A stretch of 64,000 nt of DNA from Wansuia hejianensis (GCF_014337215.1 NZ_CP060635.1:1253501-1317500); one strand, 5' to 3'. Positions 33,405 to 41,840 are shown, counted from the first letter of the stretch. Made by a program: numbers and translations. The notes: generated by a model from the sequence alone, not told the origin.

Positions 33405-34556
33405 ATGCAGATCTATACTGTTCAGCCAGGCGACAGCCTGTATTCAATATCTGCCGCTTATCAGCTCTCTGCGGATACAATTGCTTATGTCAACCAACTA
33501 ATTCCACCTTATGAACTGGCTGTCGGACAGTCCCTTCTGCTTACGGAAGAATCCCCGGCAGCTGCGCAATATTTTCTGAGGACAGCAGGATATGCTTACC
33601 CATTCATTTCGCCATGGGTTCTGGAGCAGTCCCTCCCCTATCTTCAGGAGCTTCCTGTTTTCTCCTATGGATTTACAGGCAATGGGGAACTCCTTCCGCC
33701 CGCCCTGGACGACAGTTGGATGATTACTGTGGCTGTTTCCGCCGGCGTCACTCCGATTCTAACTCTGACGCCTTTCGGGCCAGACGGAAACTTTAACAAT
33801 GCACTGATCCATTCCATGGTGCAGAGCGAAACCGCAAAAAACAACCTGATCTCCCAGCTTCTGCAGATCGTACCGGAAAAGGGGTTCGGCGGCGTAAATG
33901 TGGATTTTGAATATATCCTGAAGGAGGACCGGGATGCTTTCACAGCTTTTGTCAGTGAACTGACAGCGGCCATGAACCGCCAAGGCGGCCAGGTTTCGGT
34001 GGCTCTGGCCCCCAAAGTCTCAGCCACACAGACAGGCGTCCTCTTCGACGGCAAAGACTTCCAGGCTCTCGGGGCTGCAGCCAATCACGCTCTTCTGATG
34101 ACCTATGAATGGGGATACCGCTATGGCCCGCCGATGGCCGTAGCCCCTCTGGACCAGGTTCGCCGGGTGGTCACATATGCTACCGGAGTTATCCCACCTG
34201 GAAAACTGAGCCTGGGCCTGGCTAATTACGGCTATGACTGGCCCCTGCCCTACCAAAAGGGCATTACCTCCGCTGTAACGATCGGAAATGTAGAGGCTGT
34301 CCAGATCGCTGTCCAAAACGGCGTTCCCATTGAATATGATCCGGTTGCACGCTCCCCGTACTTCTACTACACGAAGGATGGGACAGAACACGTTGTCTGG
34401 TTTGAAGACGTCAGAAGCTGGAGTGAAAAACTGGCCCTCACCAGAGACTCCGGCATGGAGGGCGTTGGCATCTGGCAGATCATGCGACTCTTCAGGGCCG
34501 GGCTGATTCTGATTAACAGCAGCTATGGAGAGACGGACACGGGTACTGCCGGGTAA
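33405..34556 (+). CDS. LysM domain glycoside hydrolase family 18 protein (SleL/YaaH-like)
   Basis: Peptidoglycan-binding N-acetylglucosaminidase of 383 residues resembling spore cortex-lytic SleL/YaaH. One LysM domain covers 2-46 (YTVQPGDSLYSISAAYQL), and the GH18 barrel spans about 55-375 with the catalytic Glu169 in GVNVDFEYI; MTYEWGY and YGYDWPLP are further active-site strands. There is no signal peptide, as in SleL, which is packed into the spore coat. SleL usually has two LysM repeats; only one is seen here. GGAGA precedes the ATG. A role in cortex degradation at germination is by homology. Confidence 0.88.
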   Translation: MQIYTVQPGDSLYSISAAYQLSADTIAYVNQLIPPYELAVGQSLLLTEESPAAAQYFLRTAGYAYPFISPWVLEQSLPYLQELPVFSYGFTGNGELLPPALDDSWMITVAVSAGVTPILTLTPFGPDGNFNNALIHSMVQSETAKNNLISQLLQIVPEKGFGGVNVDFEYILKEDRDAFTAFVSELTAAMNRQGGQVSVALAPKVSATQTGVLFDGKDFQALGAAANHALLMTYEWGYRYGPPMAVAPLDQVRRVVTYATGVIPPGKLSLGLANYGYDWPLPYQKGITSAVTIGNVEAVQIAVQNGVPIEYDPVARSPYFYYTKDGTEHVVWFEDVRSWSEKLALTRDSGMEGVGIWQIMRLFRAGLILINSSYGETDTGTAG

Positions 34557-34578
34557 TTATTATTTTTTTCTAAAGTCA

Positions 34579-34608
34579 TTGACTTTTTATGTCTACCTGT
34601 CTCATACT
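34579..34608 (+). promoter_or_regulatory. promoter of the HD-domain gene
   Basis: TTGACT (34579-34584), 18-base spacer, CATACT (34603-34608), about 34 bases before the start. Confidence 0.4.
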
Positions 34609-34641
34609 GTAATTATCAAATATAGAAAGAAGTGATTGCCG

Positions 34642-35136
34642 ATGGACATTACCGTTTCGGAAGATATCGACTCAGAATTTCTGGAAGTCGTACGGGATAT
34701 CCTGGAAGACCGGGAGTTTAAGAAGCTGAATTGTTTTCGCCAGCACCTGAAGACAACGCGTTTCATGCACAGCCTGAACGTTTCGTATATTTCCTGGTGC
34801 CTTGCCAGAAGATTCCGCTGTGATGCCCGCGCTGCCGCCCGTGCAGGCCTGCTTCACGATTTTTTCCTGTACGATTTCAGGGATAAGCAGCCTACCAGGG
34901 AGCTGCAGGCTTTTTATCATCCCAAGGTAGCTGCCTACAACAGTACGAACCACTTTAATATTTCTGAGAAGGAGGCTAACGCGATTCTTTCGCACATGTT
35001 CCCTCTGGGTCCGCTTCCAACCAGCAAAGAGGCATGGCTGATCACCTGCGCAGATAAAATCTGTGCAACGATGGAACTTTTCCAGCTGCACATAGCCCTG
35101 GCTAAACCAGGCCGCGTGAAGATCAGCGCCGCCTGA
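34642..35136 (+). CDS. HD domain-containing protein
   Basis: Small metal-dependent phosphohydrolase-like protein of 164 residues. The HD pattern is visible: His in RFMHSLNV, His-Asp in AGLLHDFFLYD, His in YHPKV and in LSHMFPLG, and Asp in ITCADKIC. Such stand-alone HD proteins in Clostridia are mostly uncharacterised and may act on nucleotides. I use ATG 34642; a TTG two codons earlier lies too close to the weak AGAAGTG site. Its transcript ends at the shared hairpin facing larE. Confidence 0.8.
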   Translation: MDITVSEDIDSEFLEVVRDILEDREFKKLNCFRQHLKTTRFMHSLNVSYISWCLARRFRCDARAAARAGLLHDFFLYDFRDKQPTRELQAFYHPKVAAYNSTNHFNISEKEANAILSHMFPLGPLPTSKEAWLITCADKICATMELFQLHIALAKPGRVKISAA

Positions 35137-35152
35137 ATACAAAACTGAATAT

Positions 35153-35199
35153 AAAAGCTGCCCTCTCGCACTTCACACTGGTGCCGGGGCAGCTTTTTT
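35153..35199. terminator. bidirectional terminator between HD gene and larE
   Basis: Stem AAAAGCTGCCC / GGGCAGCTTTT with a T-run on the plus strand and an A-run at the other side, so it can end transcripts from both directions. Confidence 0.85.
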
Positions 35200-35224
35200 G
35201 ACCGCGTCTCTGTTAAACCCGCTT

Positions 35225-36037
35225 TCAATCCATATCCATGCTTCCTGAGCGGAAGCCTTCCAGATCCAGGGTCACATACTGGTATCCCAGTTCCTTCAGG
35301 AAAGCGGCCGCTTCCAGCCTGCGATCCAGAAGTCCTTCCAGATCCTCCGCATCAACCTCTATTCTCACCAGGCATCCATAGACCCGCAGTCTGACATTCC
35401 TAAAACCAAGGCTGCGCAAATAGGCTTCTCCTTTTTCCACTCTTTTCAGCTCCGGAAGTGACAGCGCAGTTCCATAGGGAAAACGCGTGGCCAGACAAGG
35501 CGCGGACGGACGGGCGGCGACTGAAATTCCATATTCCGCAGCCATCCTCCTGACCTCCTGCTTCGTCAGCCCAGCTTCCGCCAGCGGACTAAGGACACCC
35601 AGCTCACGGACTGCCCGGATGCCGGGGCGATATACGTGCAGATCATCCTCATTGGTTCCCTCCAGCACCGTTTTCACACCCTTCTCCGCCGAAAACTCCA
35701 GAATCCTCCGGAACAGGTAATGCTTGCAGAGATAACATCTGTCCCTGGAATTTTCACGGACCCCAGCCTCCTGCAGCTCCCGCAGCCGCAGGATGTGATG
35801 GAGCGCACCGGCCTCCCCTGCCACCCGCTCCGCGATCGCAAGGTCTTGCTCCGGCATGAGTTCAGATTGGGCGGTGACAGCATATATCCTGCGCTTGCTC
35901 CCGGCAGCATACCCGCAGGCCAAGCGGAGCAGCAGACTGCTGTCGACTCCTCCGGAAAATGCCACTGTGAGATCCTGGCAGGACAATTCCTCCATCCTGG
36001 TCAGCAAACGTTCTTTTTTCTGTTCATAATCCGCCAT
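35225..36037 (-). CDS. larE: ATP-dependent sulfur transferase LarE, three-cysteine type
   Basis: Inserts sulfur into the nickel-pincer nucleotide (NPN) precursor. PP-loop ATPase of 270 residues with SGGVDSS at 28-34. Three cysteines, Cys101 and Cys104 in RCYLCK and Cys181 in PSAPCLATRFPYG, match the form of LarE that carries a [4Fe-4S] cluster (known from Thermotoga maritima) instead of sacrificing one cysteine as in Lactiplantibacillus. The start at ATG 36037 overlaps the larC stop by 14 bases; a reading to 36124 lies inside larC. Last gene of larBCE. Confidence 0.9.
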   Translation of the reverse strand: MADYEQKKERLLTRMEELSCQDLTVAFSGGVDSSLLLRLACGYAAGSKRRIYAVTAQSELMPEQDLAIAERVAGEAGALHHILRLRELQEAGVRENSRDRCYLCKHYLFRRILEFSAEKGVKTVLEGTNEDDLHVYRPGIRAVRELGVLSPLAEAGLTKQEVRRMAAEYGISVAARPSAPCLATRFPYGTALSLPELKRVEKGEAYLRSLGFRNVRLRVYGCLVRIEVDAEDLEGLLDRRLEAAAFLKELGYQYVTLDLEGFRSGSMDMD

Positions 36038-37367
36038 AGCAATCCCCGCATTCCCGCAACACTTCCTGATATACATCCGGATAGGCGATTCCATGGTCTC
36101 TGCAGAGAGACGCCACATCCTCATATTCAGGATAACAGCGTACCCCCTCTGGCAAACGGCAGATCTTTACACGAACCTCTCCCCAGACAGTCTTCACCGT
36201 CCCGGCAGACCGGTTCAGAACCGACCGGTCCATTTCCATCCGGCGGATGCCAATGGTAGACGTTTCCTGAAAAATAATCCTCTCCATTGCCGGAACATCA
36301 GAGGGATTGCAGATTACGTCCAGTTGGTAGGCCGGCCTGTTCTTCTTCATATAGACCGGCGTATAATGGACATCTCTGGCGCCGGCCTGCAGAAGCCGTT
36401 CCATCACAAACCCCAGAGCTTCTCCCGTGCAGTCATCAATATTGCTCTCCAGCTTGCAGATTCTGTCCGATTCCACCTCTGTTTCCTCTTCAATCAAAAA
36501 TGCACGCAGGATTCCCGGCTTCTCATAAGCTCTCTTTCCGGCACCCATGCCGGTCCTTTTCACTGTAAAACGCTCCGGAAGTTTTCCTCCGGTACGGATG
36601 GCCGCTGCAATCGCAGCGCCTGTCGGAGTGACGAATTCCCCTTCTTCCTCCATGATATGCAGAGGCAGGCCATAGTCAGCCGCAATATTAACTACAGCAG
36701 GAACCGGAACCGGCAGGACACCGTGGCGGCATCTGACAGCCCCCCTCCCTTCATTAATCTGAGGTATGATCACATGTGTTATGCCCAGATTATCCATGCA
36801 GATGGCAGCGGCGGCTATGTCCAGAATCGAGTCAACTGCTCCCACCTCATGAAAATGTACCTGCTCTTCCGGGACACCGTGCGCTTTCGCCTCTGCCCCC
36901 GCGAGAATCCGGAAAATCTTTTCCGCCAGCGCGGCAGCTCCCTTCGACAGGCTTCCTCTCCTGAGAATTTCCAGAATTTCCGTTAGCCCCCTGTGTTCAT
37001 GCGAGTATTCATGATTCTGCCCATGATCGTGTTCAAAACCGGATTTATGATGGCTATCCGCCCCGCCTCCCGCTCCCTCAGGCTCGCAGGCCTTTGCCTG
37101 CTTTTCCAAACCTCCGCCGTGGCTGCCATACAGATAATGCATGTCATGGTCATGGTTCTCATGTACCTTATCCAGCACTACGTCGAAATCACAGACGTCC
37201 AGTCCTGCCTTTTTCACCCGGCTGATCTTTATATCAGCGCCTTCTATTGACAGGCTGTCAAGCTGCTTCCGTAAAATTTCCGGATCGGCGCCCAGATCCA
37301 GAAGAGCCGCGGCGAACATATCCCCGCTGATACCTCTGCTGCATTCCAGATAGATTGTCTTACTCAT
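36024..37367 (-). CDS. larC: nickel insertion protein LarC
   Basis: CTP-dependent nickel insertase of 447 residues that completes the NPN cofactor. The N-terminal CSRGISGDMFAAALLDLGA, the central VHFHEVGAVDSILDI and the C-terminal LESNIDDCTGEALGFVMERLL segments are all LarC. A histidine-rich stretch (about residues 72-126) probably binds nickel. In Lactiplantibacillus LarC is made by ribosomal frameshifting between larC1 and larC2; here one uninterrupted frame encodes both. It overlaps larB by eight bases. Confidence 0.93.
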   Translation of the reverse strand: MSKTIYLECSRGISGDMFAAALLDLGADPEILRKQLDSLSIEGADIKISRVKKAGLDVCDFDVVLDKVHENHDHDMHYLYGSHGGGLEKQAKACEPEGAGGGADSHHKSGFEHDHGQNHEYSHEHRGLTEILEILRRGSLSKGAAALAEKIFRILAGAEAKAHGVPEEQVHFHEVGAVDSILDIAAAAICMDNLGITHVIIPQINEGRGAVRCRHGVLPVPVPAVVNIAADYGLPLHIMEEEGEFVTPTGAAIAAAIRTGGKLPERFTVKRTGMGAGKRAYEKPGILRAFLIEEETEVESDRICKLESNIDDCTGEALGFVMERLLQAGARDVHYTPVYMKKNRPAYQLDVICNPSDVPAMERIIFQETSTIGIRRMEMDRSVLNRSAGTVKTVWGEVRVKICRLPEGVRCYPEYEDVASLCRDHGIAYPDVYQEVLRECGDCYGGL

Positions 37368-38112
37368 GCGCCTTTACCCCCATCCTGTTAATCTGGGTAG
37401 CCAGATATCCTGCGCCGTACCCGTTGTCTATGTTGACAACTGCAATTCCGTTGGCACAGGAGTTGATCATGGTCAGCAGGGCAGAAATCCCGTGAAGGTT
37501 GGCTCCATATCCCACAGAGGTCGGCACGGCGATCACCGGCTTATCCACCATTCCGCCCAGCACACTGGCCAGAGCTCCCTCCATTCCCGCGACAGCCACC
37601 ACACAGTTCGCACTCTGTATGACCTCCAGCCGGGACAGAAGGCGGTGAAGCCCAGATACTCCAACGTCATAGACACGTTCCACATGGCTGCCAAAGAATT
37701 CAGCCGTCTGGGCGGCTTCCTCGGCAACCGGAATGTCTGCAGTCCCCGCCGTGCACACAGCAATGCTTCCGACCCGTCTTTTACCGTCCCTTTCAATCTT
37801 GATAATACGGGATACGGGATCATAGACGGTCTCCGGGAAATGCTCTTTCAGGATTTGATACTGCATTTCTGACGCTCTCGTCCCCAGCACCTCGCCTTCC
37901 TCCCGGTAGATCCTCCCGAATATATGAATCAGGTGCTGATCCGCTTTTCCGCTGCAATATATGACTTCAGCAAAACCGGAACGCATTTTTCTGTGCGTAT
38001 CCAGCTTTGCATATTCCAGCTCCTCAAAGGGCTGTCTCCGGAAAAAGCCTTCCGCCTCTTCCACCGACACCTCCCCGTTCCTGACTTTCTGAAGTATCTC
38101 ATGTGCATCCAT
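37360..38112 (-). CDS. larB: pyridinium-3,5-biscarboxylic acid mononucleotide synthase LarB
   Basis: First enzyme of NPN cofactor synthesis, carboxylating nicotinic acid adenine dinucleotide; 250 residues. AIR-carboxylase-like C-terminal half: AVCTAGTADIPVAEEAA, VAGMEGALASVLGGMVDKPVIAVPTSVGYG, and GAGYLATQINRM near the end. I start at ATG 38112; a GTG one codon upstream is possible, both after GGAGAG. First of three overlapping lar genes. No larA lactate racemase is in the window, so the client enzyme must be elsewhere. Confidence 0.92.
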   Translation of the reverse strand: MDAHEILQKVRNGEVSVEEAEGFFRRQPFEELEYAKLDTHRKMRSGFAEVIYCSGKADQHLIHIFGRIYREEGEVLGTRASEMQYQILKEHFPETVYDPVSRIIKIERDGKRRVGSIAVCTAGTADIPVAEEAAQTAEFFGSHVERVYDVGVSGLHRLLSRLEVIQSANCVVAVAGMEGALASVLGGMVDKPVIAVPTSVGYGANLHGISALLTMINSCANGIAVVNIDNGYGAGYLATQINRMGVKAHE

Positions 38113-38158
38113 CACTAATCACTCTCCTTCGCCATGCCGGCCCCGTTCCCGTCCGCTT

Positions 38159-39412
38159 TTATTCCTCCTGCCCGTCCTCCGGCAGAATCCGGATGCGCAC
38201 TTTCCCAACGCGCTTTCCTGCCATTGTGAGAACTGTGACCTCCAGCCCCTGGTATTCAAAGGTATCCTCTGCCTTTGGAATCCTTCCCAGTTCGCCCATC
38301 ACCCATCCGCTGACAGAAGTTGTCTCAAACTCCTGCTCCCGGTCCAGCTGTTCAAATAATTTCTCCACATTGGTATCTCCAAGTACCAGGTATTCCCGTT
38401 CTGATATCCTGTCAATCTCCGTTACTGCAGTTTCATTTTCATCCCATATTTCACCGACCAGTTCTTCCAGAATGTCTTCCAGGGTGAGGATTCCCAGCGT
38501 TCCGCCGAATTCGTCAATAACCACCGCAAAATGGTTCTGCTGCTGCTGGAACTCTTTTAAAAGGCTTCCCACCCTTTTCTGGCGGGCGATAAACAATGGC
38601 TTTTGTATAATCGACCGGATATCCTGTTCTGAATCATAGGCAAAATTATAAAAATCCTTCTGATTGATGATGCCGACAATATTATCCAGAGTATCCTCAT
38701 AGACCGGAAGCCGGGAGTAGCCTGTCTCTCTGAAAATCCTGGCAATCTCTTCTTTGGAAGACTCTGCCGGAATTCCGGCCACATCCACTCTGGGCGTAAA
38801 AACATCCATAGCCTCCAGATCTGAAAAATCTATGGCGTTACGGATGATGGCTCCTTCCTGCTCATTGATGCCGCCTTCCTGCTCTGCCGTCTCCACAATT
38901 GTCATCAGCTCTTCACCGGTAATAGAAGTCCCCTTTTCAGACCGGAACAGCCGGGAAAGCAGCTTTTTCCACTGTCTGAACAGAAAATTGACGGGAGTCA
39001 GTACGATATATAAAACCCGGATGATTGGTGCGGAAAACATTGCGAATTTCTCAGGCGATTCTTTGGCAATGCTTTTAGGCGATACCTCTCCGAAAATCAA
39101 CACCAGAATTGTAGTGACCGCCGTTGACATGCTGGCGCCGGCATCCTCCCCGATCAGGCGCACGAACAGCAGTGTCGCCACCGATGCACAAAATATATTC
39201 ACGATATTGTTTCCTACTAGTATCGTAGACAAAAGGCTGTCAAAATTTTCTAACAGGTTCAGCACCAGCGAAGCTTTTTTGTCACCTTTTTCTGCCATAT
39301 TTTTCATCCGGATCACGTTCAGCGACGAAAATGCTGTCTCTGTGGCTGAAAAATAGCCGGATAGTATGATACAGACTGCAATTATGATGATTGAAACTGT
39401 ATTGTTCTCCAT
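38159..39412 (-). CDS. CNNM/HlyC-CorC family membrane protein with CBS domains
   Basis: Membrane protein of 417 residues: DUF21/CNNM transmembrane domain (about 1-140, with SGYFSATETAFSSLN and FGEVSPKSIAKE), a CBS pair (about 190-330, MDVFTPRVDV and GTLGILTLEDILEELVGEI), and a CorC_HlyC C-terminal domain. Relatives transport or regulate magnesium and other divalent cations; the hemolysin label is historical. It is 11 bases after the DUF1622 gene and 46 bases before larB, so it may be on the same transcript as the nickel-cofactor genes. Confidence 0.9.
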   Translation of the reverse strand: MENNTVSIIIIAVCIILSGYFSATETAFSSLNVIRMKNMAEKGDKKASLVLNLLENFDSLLSTILVGNNIVNIFCASVATLLFVRLIGEDAGASMSTAVTTILVLIFGEVSPKSIAKESPEKFAMFSAPIIRVLYIVLTPVNFLFRQWKKLLSRLFRSEKGTSITGEELMTIVETAEQEGGINEQEGAIIRNAIDFSDLEAMDVFTPRVDVAGIPAESSKEEIARIFRETGYSRLPVYEDTLDNIVGIINQKDFYNFAYDSEQDIRSIIQKPLFIARQKRVGSLLKEFQQQQNHFAVVIDEFGGTLGILTLEDILEELVGEIWDENETAVTEIDRISEREYLVLGDTNVEKLFEQLDREQEFETTSVSGWVMGELGRIPKAEDTFEYQGLEVTVLTMAGKRVGKVRIRILPEDGQEE

Positions 39413-39423
39413 TGCCCTTCCTT

Positions 39424-39765
39424 TTACTGTTGTATTTCCTTTCCTGACTGTTCCTGCATTTCTTCATTTTTAATTTCCCAGTGGATCAGCACCGTCAGTA
39501 CAGCGCGCAGAGCTATAATCCCGGCGACAAATACCAGCTCTGTCATTTCCCTCACTACTACCGTCCTCAGGATCTCACTGCCCAGCTTAAACTCCAGCCC
39601 CATCGCAAGGCCCTTCGCCAGATCCAGCCTTGTCTTGGGGTTTCTGGTGACATAGTTGACGACTCCCTTGATTCCGGCCATAAGGATTACCGCCACGCCA
39701 ATATATTCAAAAACCAGTATTGCAAACTCTACAATCAAATTCAACGCATCCTGAAAAATCCCCAT
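39424..39765 (-). CDS. DUF1622 family small membrane protein
   Basis: Protein of 113 residues with three hydrophobic helices and the DUF1622 pattern TRLDLAKGLAMGLEFKLGSEILRT in its middle loop, broken here only for description. The function of the family is not established. GGAGAAGG precedes the ATG. It heads the gene run DUF1622, CNNM, larB, larC, larE and is preceded by a structured leader with an extended -10 promoter. Confidence 0.8.
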   Translation of the reverse strand: MGIFQDALNLIVEFAILVFEYIGVAVILMAGIKGVVNYVTRNPKTRLDLAKGLAMGLEFKLGSEILRTVVVREMTELVFVAGIIALRAVLTVLIHWEIKNEEMQEQSGKEIQQ

Positions 39766-39948
39766 CTTTCCTTCTCCTGTTCACTGTCATAATCTGAGCG
39801 GCCAGACGCCCAGGCTCTGCCTTTAGAAATGCCACACAGCATCCCCATAACCGGAGACTCTGCCGGGCCAAACGCTCCGCAGCAGGTCGTACTGCTGCAC
39901 ATAACACGGCGAATGCAGGCCAATTCACGCGCCCTCCAAATTATACCA
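39766..39948 (-). promoter_or_regulatory. extended -10 promoter and structured leader of the DUF1622 operon
   Basis: Minus-strand TGGTATAAT at 39940-39948 followed by a leader of about 165 bases without open frame. The leader can fold a GCAGCAG / CTGCTGC hairpin (about 39885-39899 region) and GGAG / CTCC pairings. It matches no riboswitch class I can name with confidence. Confidence 0.4.
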
Positions 39949-40049
39949 CAGGGATCACATATGCCGCAAGGGATGATCCCAGCATTCGATCTTGCATATC
40001 CCGCCCCCTCCTTCTCTATCCCTCCGTCCAAAACCGCAGAATACAAAGA

Positions 40050-40080
40050 GTCCGGCAAGCCGGACGCTCGCGCCGGAGCG
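40050..40080. other. GC-rich palindromic intergenic segment
   Basis: GTCCGGC-AA-GCCGGAC (40050-40065) is followed by CGCTC / GAGCG arms (40065-40080). The stretch 39949-40165 has no supported gene and is richer in GC than its surroundings; it may be a dispersed intergenic palindrome, but only one copy is in the window. Confidence 0.35.
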
Positions 40081-40165
40081 CGGTCGCCTCAGCGGCCATA
40101 TTTCCTTAGCGCGGAGTGTGCATCCCCCGGAGGGTTTTATCTCATAGGATGAACTTTACTATGAA

Positions 40166-40213
40166 ATAAAAAAGGATGCCGTTCACAACCAAAGCGGTCA
40201 TATGCCGACATCC
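40166..40213 (-). terminator. rho-independent terminator of rhaM
   Basis: Minus-strand arms GGATGTCG / CGGCATCC (one U-G pair), a 24-base loop and a run of T at 40173-40166, starting 14 bases after the stop. Confidence 0.6.
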
Positions 40214-40227
40214 CATTTCTCATTCAA

Positions 40228-40698
40228 TTAGATATGTATTGACTCACTCCAGTCATCTTCATCATAGGATATATCATTAGCAACGGTGCCTTCAGCCATA
40301 TATCCGCTTACCATGGAGCGGTATTGCTCTTCCAGAGTCAGCTCCTCTTCTTCGTCATCCGGCATCGGACTCTCTGTCAGGGTGCTGCCTATCCGTTTCA
40401 GCGGCGCCCACCAGTTCGTAGTCATCTGTTCTTCTGCCGGCACATCCTTACGGCGCTTCTGTACGAGATAATCCTTCATCTCCGGATATGCGGCAATCGC
40501 TGCCATATCCTTATGGAAATGCCTGCCCACATATTCAAAGCTCATCAAAATTAAATCGTTCAGATTAAAATAAAACTGATTGCGGATACCGTGTATCCAA
40601 AGGATCTGTGCAATTTTTTCCGATGGATTCAGGTGTTGCTGGAGATAGGCATCTCTTTCCTCCGGAACAACATGAATAATTTCCTCTACTCGTCTCAT
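40228..40698 (-). CDS. rhaM: L-rhamnose mutarotase-like protein with acidic C-terminal extension
   Basis: Probably converts the anomers of L-rhamnose or a related sugar. The first ~103 residues follow RhaM (DUF718): QQHLNPSEKI near residue 21, FEYVGRHFHKDM, and TTNWWAPL close to the usual C-terminus. About 50 further residues, rich in Asp and Glu (PDDEEEELTLEEQ, DEDDW), are extra; typical RhaM is about 104 residues. GGGAGG precedes the ATG. No other rhamnose genes are nearby, so the true substrate is open. Confidence 0.75.
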   Translation of the reverse strand: MRRVEEIIHVVPEERDAYLQQHLNPSEKIAQILWIHGIRNQFYFNLNDLILMSFEYVGRHFHKDMAAIAAYPEMKDYLVQKRRKDVPAEEQMTTNWWAPLKRIGSTLTESPMPDDEEEELTLEEQYRSMVSGYMAEGTVANDISYDEDDWSESIHI

Positions 40699-40820
40699 TA
40701 CTTGCCTCCCTGTCTATTTTTTGCTACATTATTCACACAGGCTCCTCCGACCCGAATGAAATCTCACTGTTTTCCGCTTTTCGGAATCTGTTTTTATTAT
40801 AACGGAAAGCCCGCCTTTTT

Positions 40821-41060
40821 TCAATAACCAGATCGCTTTTTATCGGTATTTGCAGCAAATAAACAAACATTTTTCAACCTTTTATTCAAAATCCGCAGCC
40901 TTCCTGCTTTCACCTGTTTTCTGGAGATAAATGCATGATTCAGCGCGGCTTCATCCAGCTCCTGACCGATAATCACAAAAAGCCCCCGTTTCAGTTCCTC
41001 CTTGCCGGTTTCAGGATTTCGTCTGTCAGTTTTTTTGTCTAATCCCCCTGTTGAGGACAT
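40821..41060 (-). pseudogene. possible remnant of a CobW/G3E GTPase C-terminal domain
   Basis: A 79-codon frame with no ribosome site contains NPETGKEELKR then FVIIGQELDEAAL, which resembles the last strand-helix of CobW_C domains (RRQELVFIGxxLDEAAL). The GTPase part is absent; an in-frame stop lies one codon upstream of the ATG. It is best read as a degraded gene end. Alternative: chance similarity in non-coding sequence. Confidence 0.35.
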
Positions 41061-41348
41061 GCGTCAAGGTTTGCTCTGAAGTATTTCTTCAATTTTCTGC
41101 CTATTATTGTAGCATACCCCGTCTGGCGCGGCAAGAATCATTGAAAAGGCATTTTTTCCGCAATGCCAGTGCTCCCCGCCGGCCGGGTCATCCGCCACTT
41201 TGATGTAAACGGGAAGTATTGCCCCGGCGTATGCTGCTTGTATTCCGAAAGCGGCAGCGAGGCTGCCTAGAGGGATTTTAAAAGAAGGATCAGCGCCGAA
41301 GGATATGACGCCGGATCAACCCATCAACAAGAAGGATGAATTGAATAT

Positions 41349-41564
41349 ATGTTCTCATGCAGACAAGTTCGCGCAGGCGATATCGGCAACGATATGCTGC
41401 TTCTGGAAGAAATCCTGAAAGCCAGAGGACTGTACGGCGGAGCGCTGGACCGAATCTTCGGAAGCCAGATGGATGCCGCCGTCCGCACCTATCAGAAAGA
41501 GAGGCAGCTAACCGTCGACGGCATCTGCGGCCCGAACACCTGGAAAGATTTAATCGTATTATAA
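41349..41564 (+). CDS. small peptidoglycan-binding domain protein
   Basis: A 71-residue protein that is essentially one PG_binding_1 domain: GDIGNDMLLLEEILKARGLYGG, then RTYQKERQLTVDGICGPNTWKDL, shown in parts. In whole enzymes this domain anchors amidases or muramidases to the wall. No signal peptide is seen. AGAAGGATG lies 11 bases upstream of the ATG. The neighbouring C39 peptidase is broken, so this may be a surviving piece of a phage-like or wall-lytic cassette. The 288 bases before it hold no gene. Confidence 0.65.
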   Translation: MFSCRQVRAGDIGNDMLLLEEILKARGLYGGALDRIFGSQMDAAVRTYQKERQLTVDGICGPNTWKDLIVL

Positions 41565-41580
41565 CAAAAGGAAAATCACT

Positions 41581-41840
41581 ATGAAAAATTATAGACAGAA
41601 CGACCCACGATGGGCAAACCTGCCCTACGCAGGAGGGCTCATGGCCGCCAGCGGCTGCGGCTCTACTTCAGTGGCAGACATCGTGGACCTGGATTCCTGG
41701 ATCGTCGCCCAGTGGAAGGCCTCCCACAGCTACGCTTCCAATGGCTCTGGCACCTACTGGGGCGGCATTCCGGCCGCCCTGCGCGCGTTCGGAGTCTCAA
41801 GGGCGGCAGCTCAGTTACAACAGCCTGTACGGCGCCTCTT
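41581..41840 (+). pseudogene. truncated, frameshifted C39-like cysteine peptidase
   Basis: The frame starts with MKNYRQNDPRWANLPYAGG and SGCGSTSVADIVD, the catalytic-cysteine region of C39_2 peptidases, and continues to YASNGSGTYWGGIPAALRAFG. Near 41790-41798 the family continuation GRQLSYNSLYG moves to the +1 frame. Homology then stops at about 41840, exactly where the 3' end of the convergent signal peptidase gene begins, and the His/Asp half of the domain is missing. The track-length frame to 42072 is antisense to the signal peptidase gene and not coding. Confidence 0.75.

Noticed and set aside
39766..39948. 6S RNA or cobalamin/NiCo riboswitch in the DUF1622 leader
   Set aside because: Conserved core motifs of those classes were not found; only generic hairpins are visible.
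39741..40152. Overlapping short frames on both strands between DUF1622 and rhaM
   Set aside because: Composition follows the GC-rich palindromes; no start context and no domain. Treated as intergenic.
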